From positions 3,658,001-3,722,000 of the forward strand of contig NZ_CP151275.1 in the NCBI RefSeq assembly GCF_038235435.1: 64,000 nucleotides of DNA, given 5' to 3'. Source of the stretch: Niveibacterium sp. SC-1 (lineage in GTDB: Bacteria > Pseudomonadota > Gammaproteobacteria > Burkholderiales > Rhodocyclaceae). The notes beneath the pieces were generated by a model. The model saw nothing but the letters and a program-made list of their open reading frames with translations. It made no database searches and was not told where the DNA came from. This document shows positions 18,908 to 27,713 of the stretch, piece by piece (positions within the stretch are counted from its first letter, which is position 1; every line of letters begins with the position of its first letter). Made by a program: the position numbers and the translations under genes.

Positions 18908-20545
18908 ATGGAACGGGAATCGATGGAATTCGACGTGCTGATCGTCGGCGGCGGGCCTGCAGGCCTCGCGGCAGCGATCCGCATCAAGCAGCAGGCCGCG
19001 GCGCAGAACAAGGAGATGAGCGTCTGCCTGATCGAGAAGGGTGCGGAGATCGGCGCCCATATCCTTTCGGGCGCGGTGATGGATCCGCGCGCGCTTGACG
19101 AGCTGCTGCCCGAATGGAAGTCGCAGGGCGCCCCGGTCGAAACCGCGGTCACGCAGGACCGCATGCTCTTTCTCTCGCCCACGGCTTCGACGCAGGTCCC
19201 CAACTGGATGCTGCCAGCCTGCCTGCACAACGAAGGCAACTACATCATCAGCCTCGGCCAGCTCTGCCGCTGGCTCGCCGAGCAGGCGGAAGGCCTGGGC
19301 GTGGAGATCTACCCGGGCTTCGCCGGTGCGCAGGTGCTCTACGACGAGGCCGGTCGCGTCAAGGGCTTGATCACCGGCGACATGGGCGTGCTCAAGAACG
19401 GCGAGCCTGGCCCGGCCTACCAGCCCGGTATGGAGCTGCAGGCCAAGTACACGCTCTTCGCCGAAGGCTGCCGCGGCCATCTGGGTCGCCAGATCGAAGC
19501 GAAGTTCGACCTGCGTCGCGACGCCGATCCGCAAGTCTTCGGCATCGGCATCAAGGAACTGTGGGAAGTGCCCGCCGACAAGCATCAGAAGGGTCTGGTG
19601 CTGCACACCGCCGGCTGGCCGCTGGACGCCGCGACCTACGGCGGCAGCTTCATGTACCACTATGGCGAAAACCTGGTGGCCGTGGGCTATGTGGTCGGCC
19701 TCTCGTACTCGAACCCCTACCTCTCGCCCTTCGAGGAGTTCCAGCGCTACAAGACCCATCCGGACATCCGCAAGCACCTGGAAGGCGGCAAGCGCGTCTC
19801 CTACGGCGCTCGCGCGATCACCGCCGGCGGCCTGCAGTCGCTACCGAAGTTGAGCTTCCCCGGTGGCGTGCTGATCGGCGACGATGCAGGCTTCCTCAAC
19901 GCGGCCCGCATCAAGGGCACGCACACCGCGATCAAGAGCGGGATGCTCGCCGGCGAGGCGGCCTTCGAGGCCATCGTCGCAGGACGCGCACAAGACGAAC
20001 TCACAGCCTACCCGGAGGCTTTCAAGAAATCCTGGATGCACGACGAGTTGCATCGCGCGCGCAACTTCAAACCGTACATGGCCAAGGGCCTGTGGCTGGG
20101 CACCCTGCTCTTCGGCGTCGACCAGAAAATCTTCGGCGGCAAGGCGCCGTGGACCCTGCACAACACGGCCGACCACACCAAACTGAAGAAGGCACGCGAC
20201 TGCACGCCGATCGCTTATCCGAAGCCGGACAACGTGCTGACCTTCGACAGGCTCTCCTCGGTCTACCTCTCGGGCACCAATCACGAGGAAGACGAGCCCT
20301 GCCACCTCACGCTGACCGATCCGTCCAGGGCAATCACGCTGAACCTGGCCGAATACGATGCGCCGGAACAGCGCTATTGCCCGGCCGGCGTGTACGAGAT
20401 CGTGCGCGAGGAGAGCGGGCCGCGCCTGCAAATCAACGCGCAGAACTGCGTGCACTGCAAGACCTGCGACATCAAGGATCCGAGCCAGAACATCGTATGG
20501 GTCACGCCGCAGGGCGGCGAGGGACCGCTGTATCCGCAGATGTAG
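18908..20545 (+). CDS. Electron-transfer flavoprotein-ubiquinone oxidoreductase
   Basis: Passes electrons from reduced ETF to ubiquinone at the inner membrane, completing acyl-CoA dehydrogenase reactions. The protein (545 residues) opens with the FAD-binding GGGPAGLAAAIR. The C-terminal ferredoxin-like domain contains YCPAGVYEI and QNCVHCKTCDIKDPSQNI, giving the four Cys of a [4Fe-4S] cluster. Start ATG 18908 is preceded by GGAG at good spacing; an earlier in-frame ATG at 18854 is less well placed. Ends before a bidirectional terminator. Confidence 0.95.
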   Translation: MERESMEFDVLIVGGGPAGLAAAIRIKQQAAAQNKEMSVCLIEKGAEIGAHILSGAVMDPRALDELLPEWKSQGAPVETAVTQDRMLFLSPTASTQVPNWMLPACLHNEGNYIISLGQLCRWLAEQAEGLGVEIYPGFAGAQVLYDEAGRVKGLITGDMGVLKNGEPGPAYQPGMELQAKYTLFAEGCRGHLGRQIEAKFDLRRDADPQVFGIGIKELWEVPADKHQKGLVLHTAGWPLDAATYGGSFMYHYGENLVAVGYVVGLSYSNPYLSPFEEFQRYKTHPDIRKHLEGGKRVSYGARAITAGGLQSLPKLSFPGGVLIGDDAGFLNAARIKGTHTAIKSGMLAGEAAFEAIVAGRAQDELTAYPEAFKKSWMHDELHRARNFKPYMAKGLWLGTLLFGVDQKIFGGKAPWTLHNTADHTKLKKARDCTPIAYPKPDNVLTFDRLSSVYLSGTNHEEDEPCHLTLTDPSRAITLNLAEYDAPEQRYCPAGVYEIVREESGPRLQINAQNCVHCKTCDIKDPSQNIVWVTPQGGEGPLYPQM

Positions 20546-20605
20546 GAGCGCTGAATCGCGCCCACTCAAACGGCGGGTGCAGCGAGCGGCGAAGGCTCCA
20601 CACGA

Positions 20606-20646
20606 ACAAAAAGGGCGCGACCAAGGTCGCGCCCTTTTTGTTTTTC
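20606..20646. terminator. Bidirectional terminator between ETF-QO and GDSL genes
   Basis: Twelve-base perfect stem AAGGGCGCGACC / GGTCGCGCCCTT with a 2 nt centre, flanked by A- and T-runs on both sides (ACAAAAAGGG and CCCTTTTTGTTTTTC), between convergent genes. Confidence 0.93.
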
Positions 20647-20654
20647 TCAGCGGC

Positions 20655-21689
20655 TCACGCGCTGGCCGCGATGCGCCGCCTACGCAACACGCAAAGACCA
20701 GAAAGCCCCAGGCCGACCAGCGCGAGCGAGGCAGGCTCCGGCACCTCCGCCACGGCGTTGTAGAACTGCTGCGCCAGGAGGCCGTGGGCGTAGGTCGTGG
20801 GATGCTGGCCGTCCCAGTAGACATTGTTGATGCTGCCGTCGAGGCAGGCCGGCGTCACCAGACAGGCGTCGGTGACGTTGCCAAAACCCCAGGTCGCAGG
20901 ATCGGCCGTGACCTCGTGCTGGAACCCGAACACGTCGTACTGGACGATCACCCCCGGCGCCTGTGCGTCCAACGCGGCCAGCGCCAGCGCGAGCTGCTGG
21001 TTGAAGATGATCGACAGCGCACTGAACAGCGCAGCATCCTGGGGACCAAGCGCCGTGCTGTCGGGAATGATCCCCAGGTCTGGCAGGTTGGGAATCAGGA
21101 TGTGTTGCGCGCCATGCCCGAGCAGGGACGCTGTCAGGCTGGTGATATTCGTGACAGCCTCGACGATCATCGCCTCCGCCGCCGCGGGATCCTGGCTGCC
21201 GGAGGCGCGGAAGGTGTTGAAGTCGTTCGCTCCCCCCCACAGCATGTACAGCGCGTTGCCATCCGCCAGCGCGTTGTTGCTCCAGTAGCGCTGCAGTTGC
21301 GTGCTGATGCCGGGCAGGTCGCTGTTGGCGAAGATCGCCTCCAGCGCGGGCGGGGCAGATGGATCGTGGAAAGCGTAGTTGTCGGTACCGGTCATTGCGC
21401 CGCCGACCGCGTAGTTGTGCACCGAAGCCGGCGCGAGGCCGAGCAGGCCGCCGAGGTATTCGGCCGCCACCGGTCCGTTGCTGAAACGGTTGCCGGGATA
21501 CAGCGCCGCGGGCGGATACGCCCCGCCGGTGTTGGCGTAGAAGGTGCCAGGATCAGACAGACTGTCGCCGAAGACCACGAGCTGACTGTACGCACCGGCC
21601 GGTGACGACAGGCCCAACAGCAGCAGTCCGCCCACACAGGCGCCGCGCATGCCACGACCAAGACTCGATACTGCGGAAAGAAAGGACAT
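20655..21689 (-). CDS. Secreted SGNH/GDSL hydrolase with PEP-CTERM anchor
   Basis: A 344-residue exported esterase or lipase-like protein. A signal peptide (about residues 1-33, ending SSPAGA) precedes FGDSLSD (nucleophile Ser), the oxyanion block GGAND and the catalytic block DGQHPTTYAH (Asp, His). The C-terminus is VPEPASLALVGLGL followed by a hydrophobic stretch and RRRR: a PEP-CTERM signal processed by exosortase/EpsH systems, which are not encoded in this window. A ribosome-binding site GAGGTG precedes the ATG. A sigma-54-like promoter lies 69 bp upstream. Confidence 0.9.
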   Translation of the reverse strand: MSFLSAVSSLGRGMRGACVGGLLLLGLSSPAGAYSQLVVFGDSLSDPGTFYANTGGAYPPAALYPGNRFSNGPVAAEYLGGLLGLAPASVHNYAVGGAMTGTDNYAFHDPSAPPALEAIFANSDLPGISTQLQRYWSNNALADGNALYMLWGGANDFNTFRASGSQDPAAAEAMIVEAVTNITSLTASLLGHGAQHILIPNLPDLGIIPDSTALGPQDAALFSALSIIFNQQLALALAALDAQAPGVIVQYDVFGFQHEVTADPATWGFGNVTDACLVTPACLDGSINNVYWDGQHPTTYAHGLLAQQFYNAVAEVPEPASLALVGLGLSGLCVLRRRRIAASA

Positions 21690-21757
21690 CGATCACCTCA
21701 TGGACGCGGATGAGGTCCCGGTGCGCCCGCGCATGATGCGCCGGCTGCCGCCGTGGC

Positions 21758-21772
21758 GCATGTGACGCGCCA
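21758..21772 (-). promoter_or_regulatory. Sigma-54 (-24/-12) promoter-like element of the PEP-CTERM GDSL gene
   Basis: On the minus strand TGGCGCGTCACATGC matches the sigma-54 consensus TGGCACGNNNNTTGC with the invariant GG and GC dinucleotides exactly 10 bp apart; it differs at two positions. Predicted transcription would start near 21746, about 57 nt upstream of the ATG. PEP-CTERM genes in PrsK/PrsR organisms are known to use such promoters. Confidence 0.55.
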
Positions 21773-21802
21773 CCCCGGGTCCAATCAGTGAAGATTAATA
21801 AG

Positions 21803-21839
21803 CAAGAAGGCCCGGCGCATCCCGCACCGGGCCTTCTTG
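21803..21839 (-). terminator. Terminator after cysA
   Basis: Twelve-base perfect stem AAGAAGGCCCGG / CCGGGCCTTCTT with an 11 nt loop, followed on the minus strand by GCTTATTAATCTT. It lies 66 bp beyond the cysA stop. Confidence 0.8.
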
Positions 21840-21904
21840 TATCGCGTTGGCATGGAATGCGTCACGCCGCGCGCGCGATCGTTTCGCGCGCGTTCGGAAG
21901 ACGC

Positions 21905-22972
21905 TCAGATCACCCAGTCGGGCGTCCATCTACGCGCTTCGCTGTCCTCGCTACCGAAGACGGTCACCTGACGCGGCAGGAGCCAGACCTGCTCACCCTG
22001 CGACAGCCCAAGCTGTTGCTGGCGCTCGCGCGAGAGCTCGACTTCGATGACTTCGCTCTGATGCGTAAGTTCGACGCGCACCGCCGGGCCGATCGCCTGC
22101 ACGTGACTCACCGTAGCAGCCAGCGCGCCCTGTGCGTTCTCGCGCAGGATCTCAATGTCGTGCGGACGCACGAAGGCGGTCGCACCCGCACCGCCACCCT
22201 CCTCGCGTGCCACCTCGGCCCAGGGGCCGTGCAGGCGGTTGTGGAAGACGTTCACATTGCCGAGGAAGCGATACACGAAGGGTGTGGCCGGATTTGAATA
22301 CACCTCGTCGGGCGTGCCGACCTGTTCGATGTGACCACGATTCATCACCACCACGCGGTCAGCCACTTCCAGCGCCTCTTCCTGGTCGTGCGTCACGAAC
22401 ACCGAGGAGATGTGCATCTCGTCATGCAGGCGACGCAGCCAGCGACGCAGCTCCTTGCGCACCTGGGTATCGAGCGCACCGAAGGGCTCGTCGAGCAACA
22501 GCACCTTGGGCTCCACGGCCAGTGCGCGGGCGAGCGCGATGCGTTGACGCTGTCCACCGGAGAGCTGCGAGGGATAGCGTTCGGCCAGCCAGTCCAGCTG
22601 CACGAGCTTGAGCAGTTCCATCACGCGCTCGCGGATCTTCGCGTCGCTCGGGCGTTCGTTGCGCGGCTTCACGCGCAGGCCGAAGGCCACGTTCTCGAAC
22701 ACCGTCATGTGGCGGAAGAGCGCGTAGTGCTGGAACACGAAACCCACGTTGCGCTCGCGCGCGTGCAGGTGTGTCGCCTCCTCGCCCGAGAAGAGCACCT
22801 GGCCTTCATCGGCCACTTCCATGCCGGCGATGATCCGCAGCAGCGTGGTCTTGCCGCAGCCTGAAGGGCCCAGGAGGGCGACGAGTTCGCCGGTCGGTAT
22901 GTCCAGCGAGATGTTGTCGAGCGCGACGAAACTGCCGAAGCGCTTCGCGATGTTGCGGATTTCGATGCTCAT
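21905..22972 (-). CDS. cysA: Sulfate/thiosulfate import ATP-binding protein CysA
   Basis: ATPase subunit of the sulfate/thiosulfate ABC importer. The 355-residue protein carries Walker [10 protein letters not shown] (Lys 41), Q-loop [12 protein letters not shown] signature [15 protein letters not shown], Walker [13 protein letters not shown] and switch His in [12 protein letters not shown]-terminal regulatory domain (about residues 235-355) is typical of CysA. It is the last gene of sbp-cysT-cysW-cysA, separated from cysW by 122 bp that contains a hairpin. Confidence 0.95.
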   Translation of the reverse strand: MSIEIRNIAKRFGSFVALDNISLDIPTGELVALLGPSGCGKTTLLRIIAGMEVADEGQVLFSGEEATHLHARERNVGFVFQHYALFRHMTVFENVAFGLRVKPRNERPSDAKIRERVMELLKLVQLDWLAERYPSQLSGGQRQRIALARALAVEPKVLLLDEPFGALDTQVRKELRRWLRRLHDEMHISSVFVTHDQEEALEVADRVVVMNRGHIEQVGTPDEVYSNPATPFVYRFLGNVNVFHNRLHGPWAEVAREEGGGAGATAFVRPHDIEILRENAQGALAATVSHVQAIGPAVRVELTHQSEVIEVELSRERQQQLGLSQGEQVWLLPRQVTVFGSEDSEARRWTPDWVI

Positions 22973-23056
22973 GATGTCGTGTGTGTTCGCGTGGTCTGGG
23001 ATCTGGATGAGGGGTAAAAACCCGCTCCTTGCCGTGCTCCGTTGTGGTGAAAGAAA

Positions 23057-23077
23057 GCGGCACCCGTGCGGTGCCGC
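23057..23077 (-). terminator. Hairpin with T-rich tail between cysW and cysA
   Basis: Eight-base stem GCGGCACC / GGTGCCGC with a 5 nt loop, followed on the minus strand by TTTCTTTC. It sits inside the operon, so it may partly terminate transcription before cysA. Confidence 0.55.
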
Positions 23078-23094
23078 GGGTCAGAAAACAGAAC

Positions 23095-23970
23095 TCAAGT
23101 GGCCGGTCGTCCACCCTCCGGCGGCAGCGCCGCCGACAGGGTCTCGGTCTCCTGCTTCATCCGCCATTCCACGATCGTCTTGGCGATCAGGGTGACGATA
23201 GCCAGCAGGGCCAGCACGCTCGCCGCCGCAAAGGCGCCGACGGCGTTGTACTCGTTGTAGAGGATCTCCACGTGCAGAGGCAGCGTGTTGGTCTCGCCAC
23301 GGATATGGCCAGACACCACGCTCACCGCCCCGAATTCGCCCATCGCGCGCGCGTTGGCGAGGATCACGCCGTAGAGCAGGCCCCACTTGATGTTGGGCAG
23401 GGTCACACGGCGGAACATCTGGCGCCCGTTCGCGCCCAGCGAGATCGCGGCCTCTTCCTCTTCGCGCCCCTGCGACTGCATCAGCGGAATCAGTTCACGC
23501 GCCACGTAAGGCACGGTGATGAACAGCGTCGCCAACACCATGCCAGGCACGGCGAAGATGATCTTGATGTCGTGATCCGAGAGCCAGGGGCCGAGCCAAC
23601 CCTGGGCGCCGAACACCAGCAGGAACAGCATGCCGGCGACCACCGGGCTCACCGCGAAAGGCAGATCGAGCAAGGTGGTGAGCAGGCTCTTGCCCGGAAA
23701 CTCGAACTTCGCGATTGCCCAGGCCGCCGCGATGCCGAAGGCGATGTTGAAGGGCAGCACGATCAGCGCGATACCCACCGTGAGCCCGATGGCCCGCAGC
23801 GTGTCGCGTTCGACCAGCGCCGCCGCATACAGCGACCAACCCTGGCGCAAGGCTTCGGTGAATACCGCGACCAGAGGCAGGACGAGGAAAAGCCCGAGGA
23901 ACAGGAAGGCGACGAGCATCAGGCCGATGCGCGCGCCCGGGGATTCGGTGGTAGCCAGACGCGTGTTCAT
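23095..23970 (-). CDS. cysW: Sulfate ABC transporter permease CysW
   Basis: One of the two membrane subunits of the sulfate/thiosulfate importer, 291 residues with about six transmembrane helices. The EAA loop that contacts CysA is visible around [22 protein letters not shown] (about residues 175-195), and the segment [18 protein letters not shown] is conserved in CysW. The start overlaps the cysT stop by ATGA, so translation is coupled. The closing residues after [13 protein letters not shown] are polar and cytosolic. Confidence 0.94.
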   Translation of the reverse strand: MNTRLATTESPGARIGLMLVAFLFLGLFLVLPLVAVFTEALRQGWSLYAAALVERDTLRAIGLTVGIALIVLPFNIAFGIAAAWAIAKFEFPGKSLLTTLLDLPFAVSPVVAGMLFLLVFGAQGWLGPWLSDHDIKIIFAVPGMVLATLFITVPYVARELIPLMQSQGREEEEAAISLGANGRQMFRRVTLPNIKWGLLYGVILANARAMGEFGAVSVVSGHIRGETNTLPLHVEILYNEYNAVGAFAAASVLALLAIVTLIAKTIVEWRMKQETETLSAALPPEGGRPAT

Positions 23971-24848
23971 GCTGCGGCCCCCAGCTTCTGCGCACCCGGC
24001 GCGTTCGCCTCGACCGGCTCGCGTCCGCTATGGCGATTGGCGGCCCACCACTGCAGCAGATTGATCGCCAGCAGCATCACGAAGGAAATCGCCAGCATCA
24101 CCACCGCCAGCACGGTGGCGCCGGGCACGTCGTACTGCTCCAGCTTGGAAATGATCAGGAGCGGCGTGATCTCGGACACCAGGGGCATGTTGCCGGCGAT
24201 GAAGATCACCGAGCCGTATTCGCCCACCGAACGCGCGAAAGCCAGCGCGAAGCCGGTAAGCCAGGCCGGCAGCAGCGCGGGGAAGATCACATGCCAGAGC
24301 GTCTGCAGGCGCGAGGCACCGAGCGTCGCGGCGGCCTCCTCCACTTCGGGCTCGACGTCCTCGATCACCGGCTGGATCGTGCGCACGACGAAAGGCAGGC
24401 CGATGAAGATCAGCGCCACCACGATGCCGGCCGGCGTGAAGGCCACCTTGAATCCGAGCGGCTCGATGAACTGGCCGAGCCAGCCATTGCCGGCGTAGAG
24501 CGTGGTCAGCGTGATGCCCGCCACCGCGGTGGGCAGCGCGAAAGGCAGGTCGACCAGCGCGTCGACGAAACGCTTGCCGGGGAAGGGATAGCGCACCAGC
24601 ACCCACGCCACGATGAGGCCGAACACCGCGTTGACGCTGGCCGCGATGAACGACGCACCGAAGGTCACACGGTAGGCAGCGAGCGAGCGCTCCGACAGGG
24701 CCGTCGCCCAGAACGCGTCCCAGGTGACGGTGCTGCTTTTGAGCACCAGCGCGGCGAGCGGTATCAGCACCACCAGACAGAGGTAGGTGATCGTGTAACC
24801 GAGCGCGAAGCGGAAACCCGGCAGGACGTTGTGGTGGCGAGAGGACAT
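23967..24848 (-). CDS. cysT: Sulfate ABC transporter permease CysT (CysU)
   Basis: The second permease subunit, 293 residues, with an N-terminal helix ([19 protein letters not shown]) and the EAA loop [18 protein letters not shown] near residues 180-195. [16 protein letters not shown] is a CysT hallmark. The ATG at 24846-24848 ([14 protein letters not shown]) is the normal start; a longer frame from 24923 runs through the hairpin in the sbp-cysT gap and is rejected. Overlaps cysW by four bases. Confidence 0.94.
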   Translation of the reverse strand: MSSRHHNVLPGFRFALGYTITYLCLVVLIPLAALVLKSSTVTWDAFWATALSERSLAAYRVTFGASFIAASVNAVFGLIVAWVLVRYPFPGKRFVDALVDLPFALPTAVAGITLTTLYAGNGWLGQFIEPLGFKVAFTPAGIVVALIFIGLPFVVRTIQPVIEDVEPEVEEAAATLGASRLQTLWHVIFPALLPAWLTGFALAFARSVGEYGSVIFIAGNMPLVSEITPLLIISKLEQYDVPGATVLAVVMLAISFVMLLAINLLQWWAANRHSGREPVEANAPGAQKLGAAA

Positions 24849-24906
24849 CGGGACTTCTTGGGGGAAAGACAAAGGCTTGGACTGTACACAATCCCGGCCG
24901 CCTACA

Positions 24907-24938
24907 CGCCACGGGCCGGTCAAACCCGGCCCGTGGCG
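24907..24938 (-). repeat. Strong hairpin between sbp and cysT
   Basis: Thirteen-base perfect stem CGCCACGGGCCGG / CCGGCCCGTGGCG with a 6 nt loop in the 123 bp gap after sbp. No U-run follows, so rather than a terminator it may protect the 3' end of sbp mRNA, giving more binding protein than permease. Confidence 0.6.
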
Positions 24939-24971
24939 CTATTGCTGCGTGCCTTGCGGCTTCGTTCCGGC

Positions 24972-25970
24972 TTACTTGACCGTATAGATCTGGTCGAAGG
25001 AACCGCCGTCCTTGAAGTGCGCCGGGAAAGCCTTGTCCCAGCCGCCGAAGGCTTCCTCGACGGTGAAGGTCTTGACCTTCGGGAACTGGCCGGCGTACTT
25101 CTTCAGCACTTCCGGATCGCGCGGACGGATGTAGTTCTGCGCCGCGACTTCCTGCCCTTCCTTGGACCAGAGGTATTCGAGGTAGGCCTGGGCCTGCTTG
25201 CGGGTGCCACGCTTGTCGACCACCTTGTCCACCACCGCGACCGGGAAGTCCGTCTCCAGGGTCTGGCTCGGATACACCACTTCAAACTCGCCGCGGCCAA
25301 ACTCACGCGCGATCAGCTCGGCTTCGGATTCGAAGGTCAGCAGCACGTCGCCGATGCGACGTTGCATGAAGGTCGTGGTCGCGTCGCGGCCACCCGAGGC
25401 GAAGAGCGGCGCGTTGCGCAGCACCGCCGAGACGAAACCCTTGGCGCTCGCTTCGGTGGCACCCGGCTGGCGCAGCGCCCAGCCCCAGGCCGCCAGATAG
25501 GAGTAACGGCCGTTACCCGTGTTCTTCGGATGCGGCAGGATCACCTGGATGCCGCTCTTGGCCAGATCCGGCCAGTCGCGCAGCTGCTTCGGGTTGCCCT
25601 TGCGCACGATGAACACCATGGTCGAGCTGAAAGGCGCAGCTTCGTTGGGGAATTTCTTGCGCCAGTCGGCGGCGACCAGCCCCTTGTCGGCCAGGAACTG
25701 GATATCGGTCGCCTGGTTCATCGTCACCACATCGGCCTCCAGGCCATCGGCCACGGCGCGCACCTGCTTGGTCGAACCCGCATGCGACTGCTTGAGCTCC
25801 AGCGATTCGCCGGTCTTCGCCTTCCACGCGGCCGCGAACTTCGGGTTGTAGTCCTTGTAGAAGTCGCGGGCGACGTCGTAGCTCACATTGAGCAGGGACT
25901 GATCGGCCGACGCGACGCCGGCAACGAGGCCAAGGGCCGCGGCAAACAGCAGGGAAAGTTTGCGGGTCAT
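24972..25970 (-). CDS. sbp: Periplasmic sulfate-binding protein
   Basis: Captures sulfate (or thiosulfate) in the periplasm for the CysTWA importer. The 332-residue precursor has a signal peptide cleaved after ASA (residue 22). The mature protein begins DQSLLNVSYDVARDFYKDYN and contains SHAGSTKQVRAV, PHPKNTGNGRYSYLAAWGWA and DVLLTFESEAELI, all conserved in Sbp/CysP anion-binding proteins. First gene of the operon; nothing identifies the anion choice between Sbp and CysP with certainty. Confidence 0.93.
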   Translation of the reverse strand: MTRKLSLLFAAALGLVAGVASADQSLLNVSYDVARDFYKDYNPKFAAAWKAKTGESLELKQSHAGSTKQVRAVADGLEADVVTMNQATDIQFLADKGLVAADWRKKFPNEAAPFSSTMVFIVRKGNPKQLRDWPDLAKSGIQVILPHPKNTGNGRYSYLAAWGWALRQPGATEASAKGFVSAVLRNAPLFASGGRDATTTFMQRRIGDVLLTFESEAELIAREFGRGEFEVVYPSQTLETDFPVAVVDKVVDKRGTRKQAQAYLEYLWSKEGQEVAAQNYIRPRDPEVLKKYAGQFPKVKTFTVEEAFGGWDKAFPAHFKDGGSFDQIYTVK

Positions 25971-26002
25971 CTGGGAAACCTTACAAAAACGGCGAAAGTG
26001 AC

Positions 26003-26008
26003 GTTATA
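26003..26008 (-). promoter_or_regulatory. Candidate -10 element of the sbp-cysTWA operon
   Basis: On the minus strand TATAAC lies 33 bp before the sbp ATG with no good -35, as expected for an activator-dependent promoter. An A/T-rich tract (about 26042-26085) just upstream would suit CysB or Cbl binding. The remaining bases of the 25971-26189 gap show no gene. Confidence 0.35.
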
Positions 26009-26189
26009 CCGGGCTCGTTAAGAACCGGGAATGCTCTTGGGGCTATTTCTTTATATCCAAAACCCAACAAAAAGCCTGAAGAAACAAGGCTCTTCATGCG
26101 TTTGCCATGGAGGCGGGCCAAACCGCCTCGGACAGGGACCGGCTGCACGGGCGAATTGTTCCGGCGGCACCGCGGCCGCGATGCATCCC

Positions 26190-27137
26190 TCAGTCTGGCG
26201 CCGTCTGTTCGCGCCGATACTGCCCCGGCGCAGCACCGATCAGGCGCTTGAAAGCGCGCCGGAAAGCTGCCTCCGAACGGTAACCAACGCGCTCACTGAT
26301 CTCGCCGGAGCTCAGGCGGCCTTCGCGCAACCATGTGGCAGCCTGGGCCATGCGAATCTGCGCCAGCACTTCACCGGGTGTCGCGTTGGCGATCCGGCGG
26401 AAGCCGCGCAGGAAGCTGGCTCGCGAGAGATGGCAACGCTCAGCCAGACGTTCGATGGAACAGTCTCCACCGGGTTCGGCCAGCATGGCCTCGAGGGCGG
26501 GGGCGAGCCGCCGATCCGCCAGCAGCGCCAGCAGGCCGGGCGCGAAGGTGGTCTGTTCCATCCAGGCACGCAGGAAGAGTGCAAAGAGCGCCGAGGCCAT
26601 GTGCGTGACGACGGCGGCCGAACCGGCGCGCGCGTCCCCGGTTTCCTCACGCAGCAGGCTGACGAGCGCGAGCAGGCGCGCGGCGTCCGCTCGCCCATGC
26701 GTGCGCACCAGCATCCGGTCAGGCAGGGCCTGCGCCAGCAGCTTGCGTGCAGCGCCCCGGAGTGCGAACTCTCCGCAAAGGATGTCGATGTCCGTGGCGC
26801 TTTCGCCATTGCCGACTAGCGGGACCGCAGTGTCGATCGTCTGCACCTGTGCAGGCAGCGCCCTCCCCGCCTCGCCCCCGTGGATCCTGTGTGCCTGGCC
26901 GCGTGGCAGGACGAGCATGTCCCCCGCCTCAAGGACCATTGGCGCCTCGCCTTCGACCGACAGCCAGGTCGTGCCCGCGAGCACGATGTGATACGGCGCG
27001 ACGCCGACCGCATGCGGTGAATGGTCGATCTCCCAGGCCGTCCCGAAACGACAGCGTTTGTCGAGGGTGGCATGCACGGGATGGAGGGCAAGCAGGCGGC
27101 TTAAGCTGTCCAAGACGATCCTTTTGAGCATGAACAT
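26190..27137 (-). CDS. AraC family transcriptional regulator with cupin sensor domain
   Basis: A 315-residue regulator: N-terminal cupin-type domain (AGDMLVLPRGQAHRIHGG near residues 70-90) and two C-terminal helix-turn-helix units (IERLAERCHLSRASFLRGFRR and SGEISERVGYRSEAAFRRAFKR). I chose the ATG 27135-27137 (MFMLKRIVLD) because GGGAG sits just upstream; ATGs at 27152 and 27131 are alternatives. It is divergent from the AhpD-like gene with a 93 bp gap, a layout typical of cupin_6 AraC proteins that activate a neighbouring oxidoreductase gene in response to a redox-active or aromatic ligand. Confidence 0.88.
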   Translation of the reverse strand: MFMLKRIVLDSLSRLLALHPVHATLDKRCRFGTAWEIDHSPHAVGVAPYHIVLAGTTWLSVEGEAPMVLEAGDMLVLPRGQAHRIHGGEAGRALPAQVQTIDTAVPLVGNGESATDIDILCGEFALRGAARKLLAQALPDRMLVRTHGRADAARLLALVSLLREETGDARAGSAAVVTHMASALFALFLRAWMEQTTFAPGLLALLADRRLAPALEAMLAEPGGDCSIERLAERCHLSRASFLRGFRRIANATPGEVLAQIRMAQAATWLREGRLSSGEISERVGYRSEAAFRRAFKRLIGAAPGQYRREQTAPD

Positions 27138-27230
27138 GGCACTCCCAAGCATTCATCGTCTCACCACATCGGCCTAGAGTGGAGACATCTGATCGCCGCC
27201 TGTTGCGGCCATGACACCAAGGAGCCCCTC

Positions 27231-27575
27231 ATGATGTTCGACTGGAATGCCTACAGAAAGCAGCTGGGACAGCGCATCGGCGAGATTGCGAAGCTCAGCC
27301 CCGAGACCGTTGCCGCTTACCGCGGACTGAACCAGGCCGGCAACAAGACCGATCTGCTCGGCGCCAGGACTCGCGAACTCATCGCGCTAGCGGTGGCGGT
27401 GACGCGACAGTGCGATGGCTGCATCGCGGTACACAGCGAAGCCGCACTCAAGCAGGGCGCCACCCGCGAGGAGATCGCCGAAGCGCTCGGCGTGGCGATC
27501 GCGGTCAACGCGGGCGCGGCACTCGTCTATTCGTCGCGGGTTATGGACGCAGTGTCCGACGCAGTATCCGAATAG
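27231..27575 (+). CDS. Carboxymuconolactone decarboxylase family (AhpD-like) protein
   Basis: A 114-residue CMD/AhpD-fold protein. The redox motif CDGCIAVH contains the CxxC and the following His of AhpD-type disulfide reductases, so a peroxidase or thiol-redox role is more likely than lactone decarboxylation. The segment LLGARTRELIALAVAVTRQ is typical. An AAGGAG site precedes the ATG. Divergent from the AraC gene, which is its probable regulator. Confidence 0.87.
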   Translation: MMFDWNAYRKQLGQRIGEIAKLSPETVAAYRGLNQAGNKTDLLGARTRELIALAVAVTRQCDGCIAVHSEAALKQGATREEIAEALGVAIAVNAGAALVYSSRVMDAVSDAVSE

Positions 27576-27713
27576 CAAGCGAGGCAGGCCTGGTGCGGCA
27601 CACGCGCCACGCCCCCCCATGCAGTTCGGGTAGAAGGACGTCTCGCGATCCGCGCGATCCACAAACGGCGGGGCCACGCGCCACGGCCCGCCCATCCCCC
27701 GGGAGGAAGAAGC

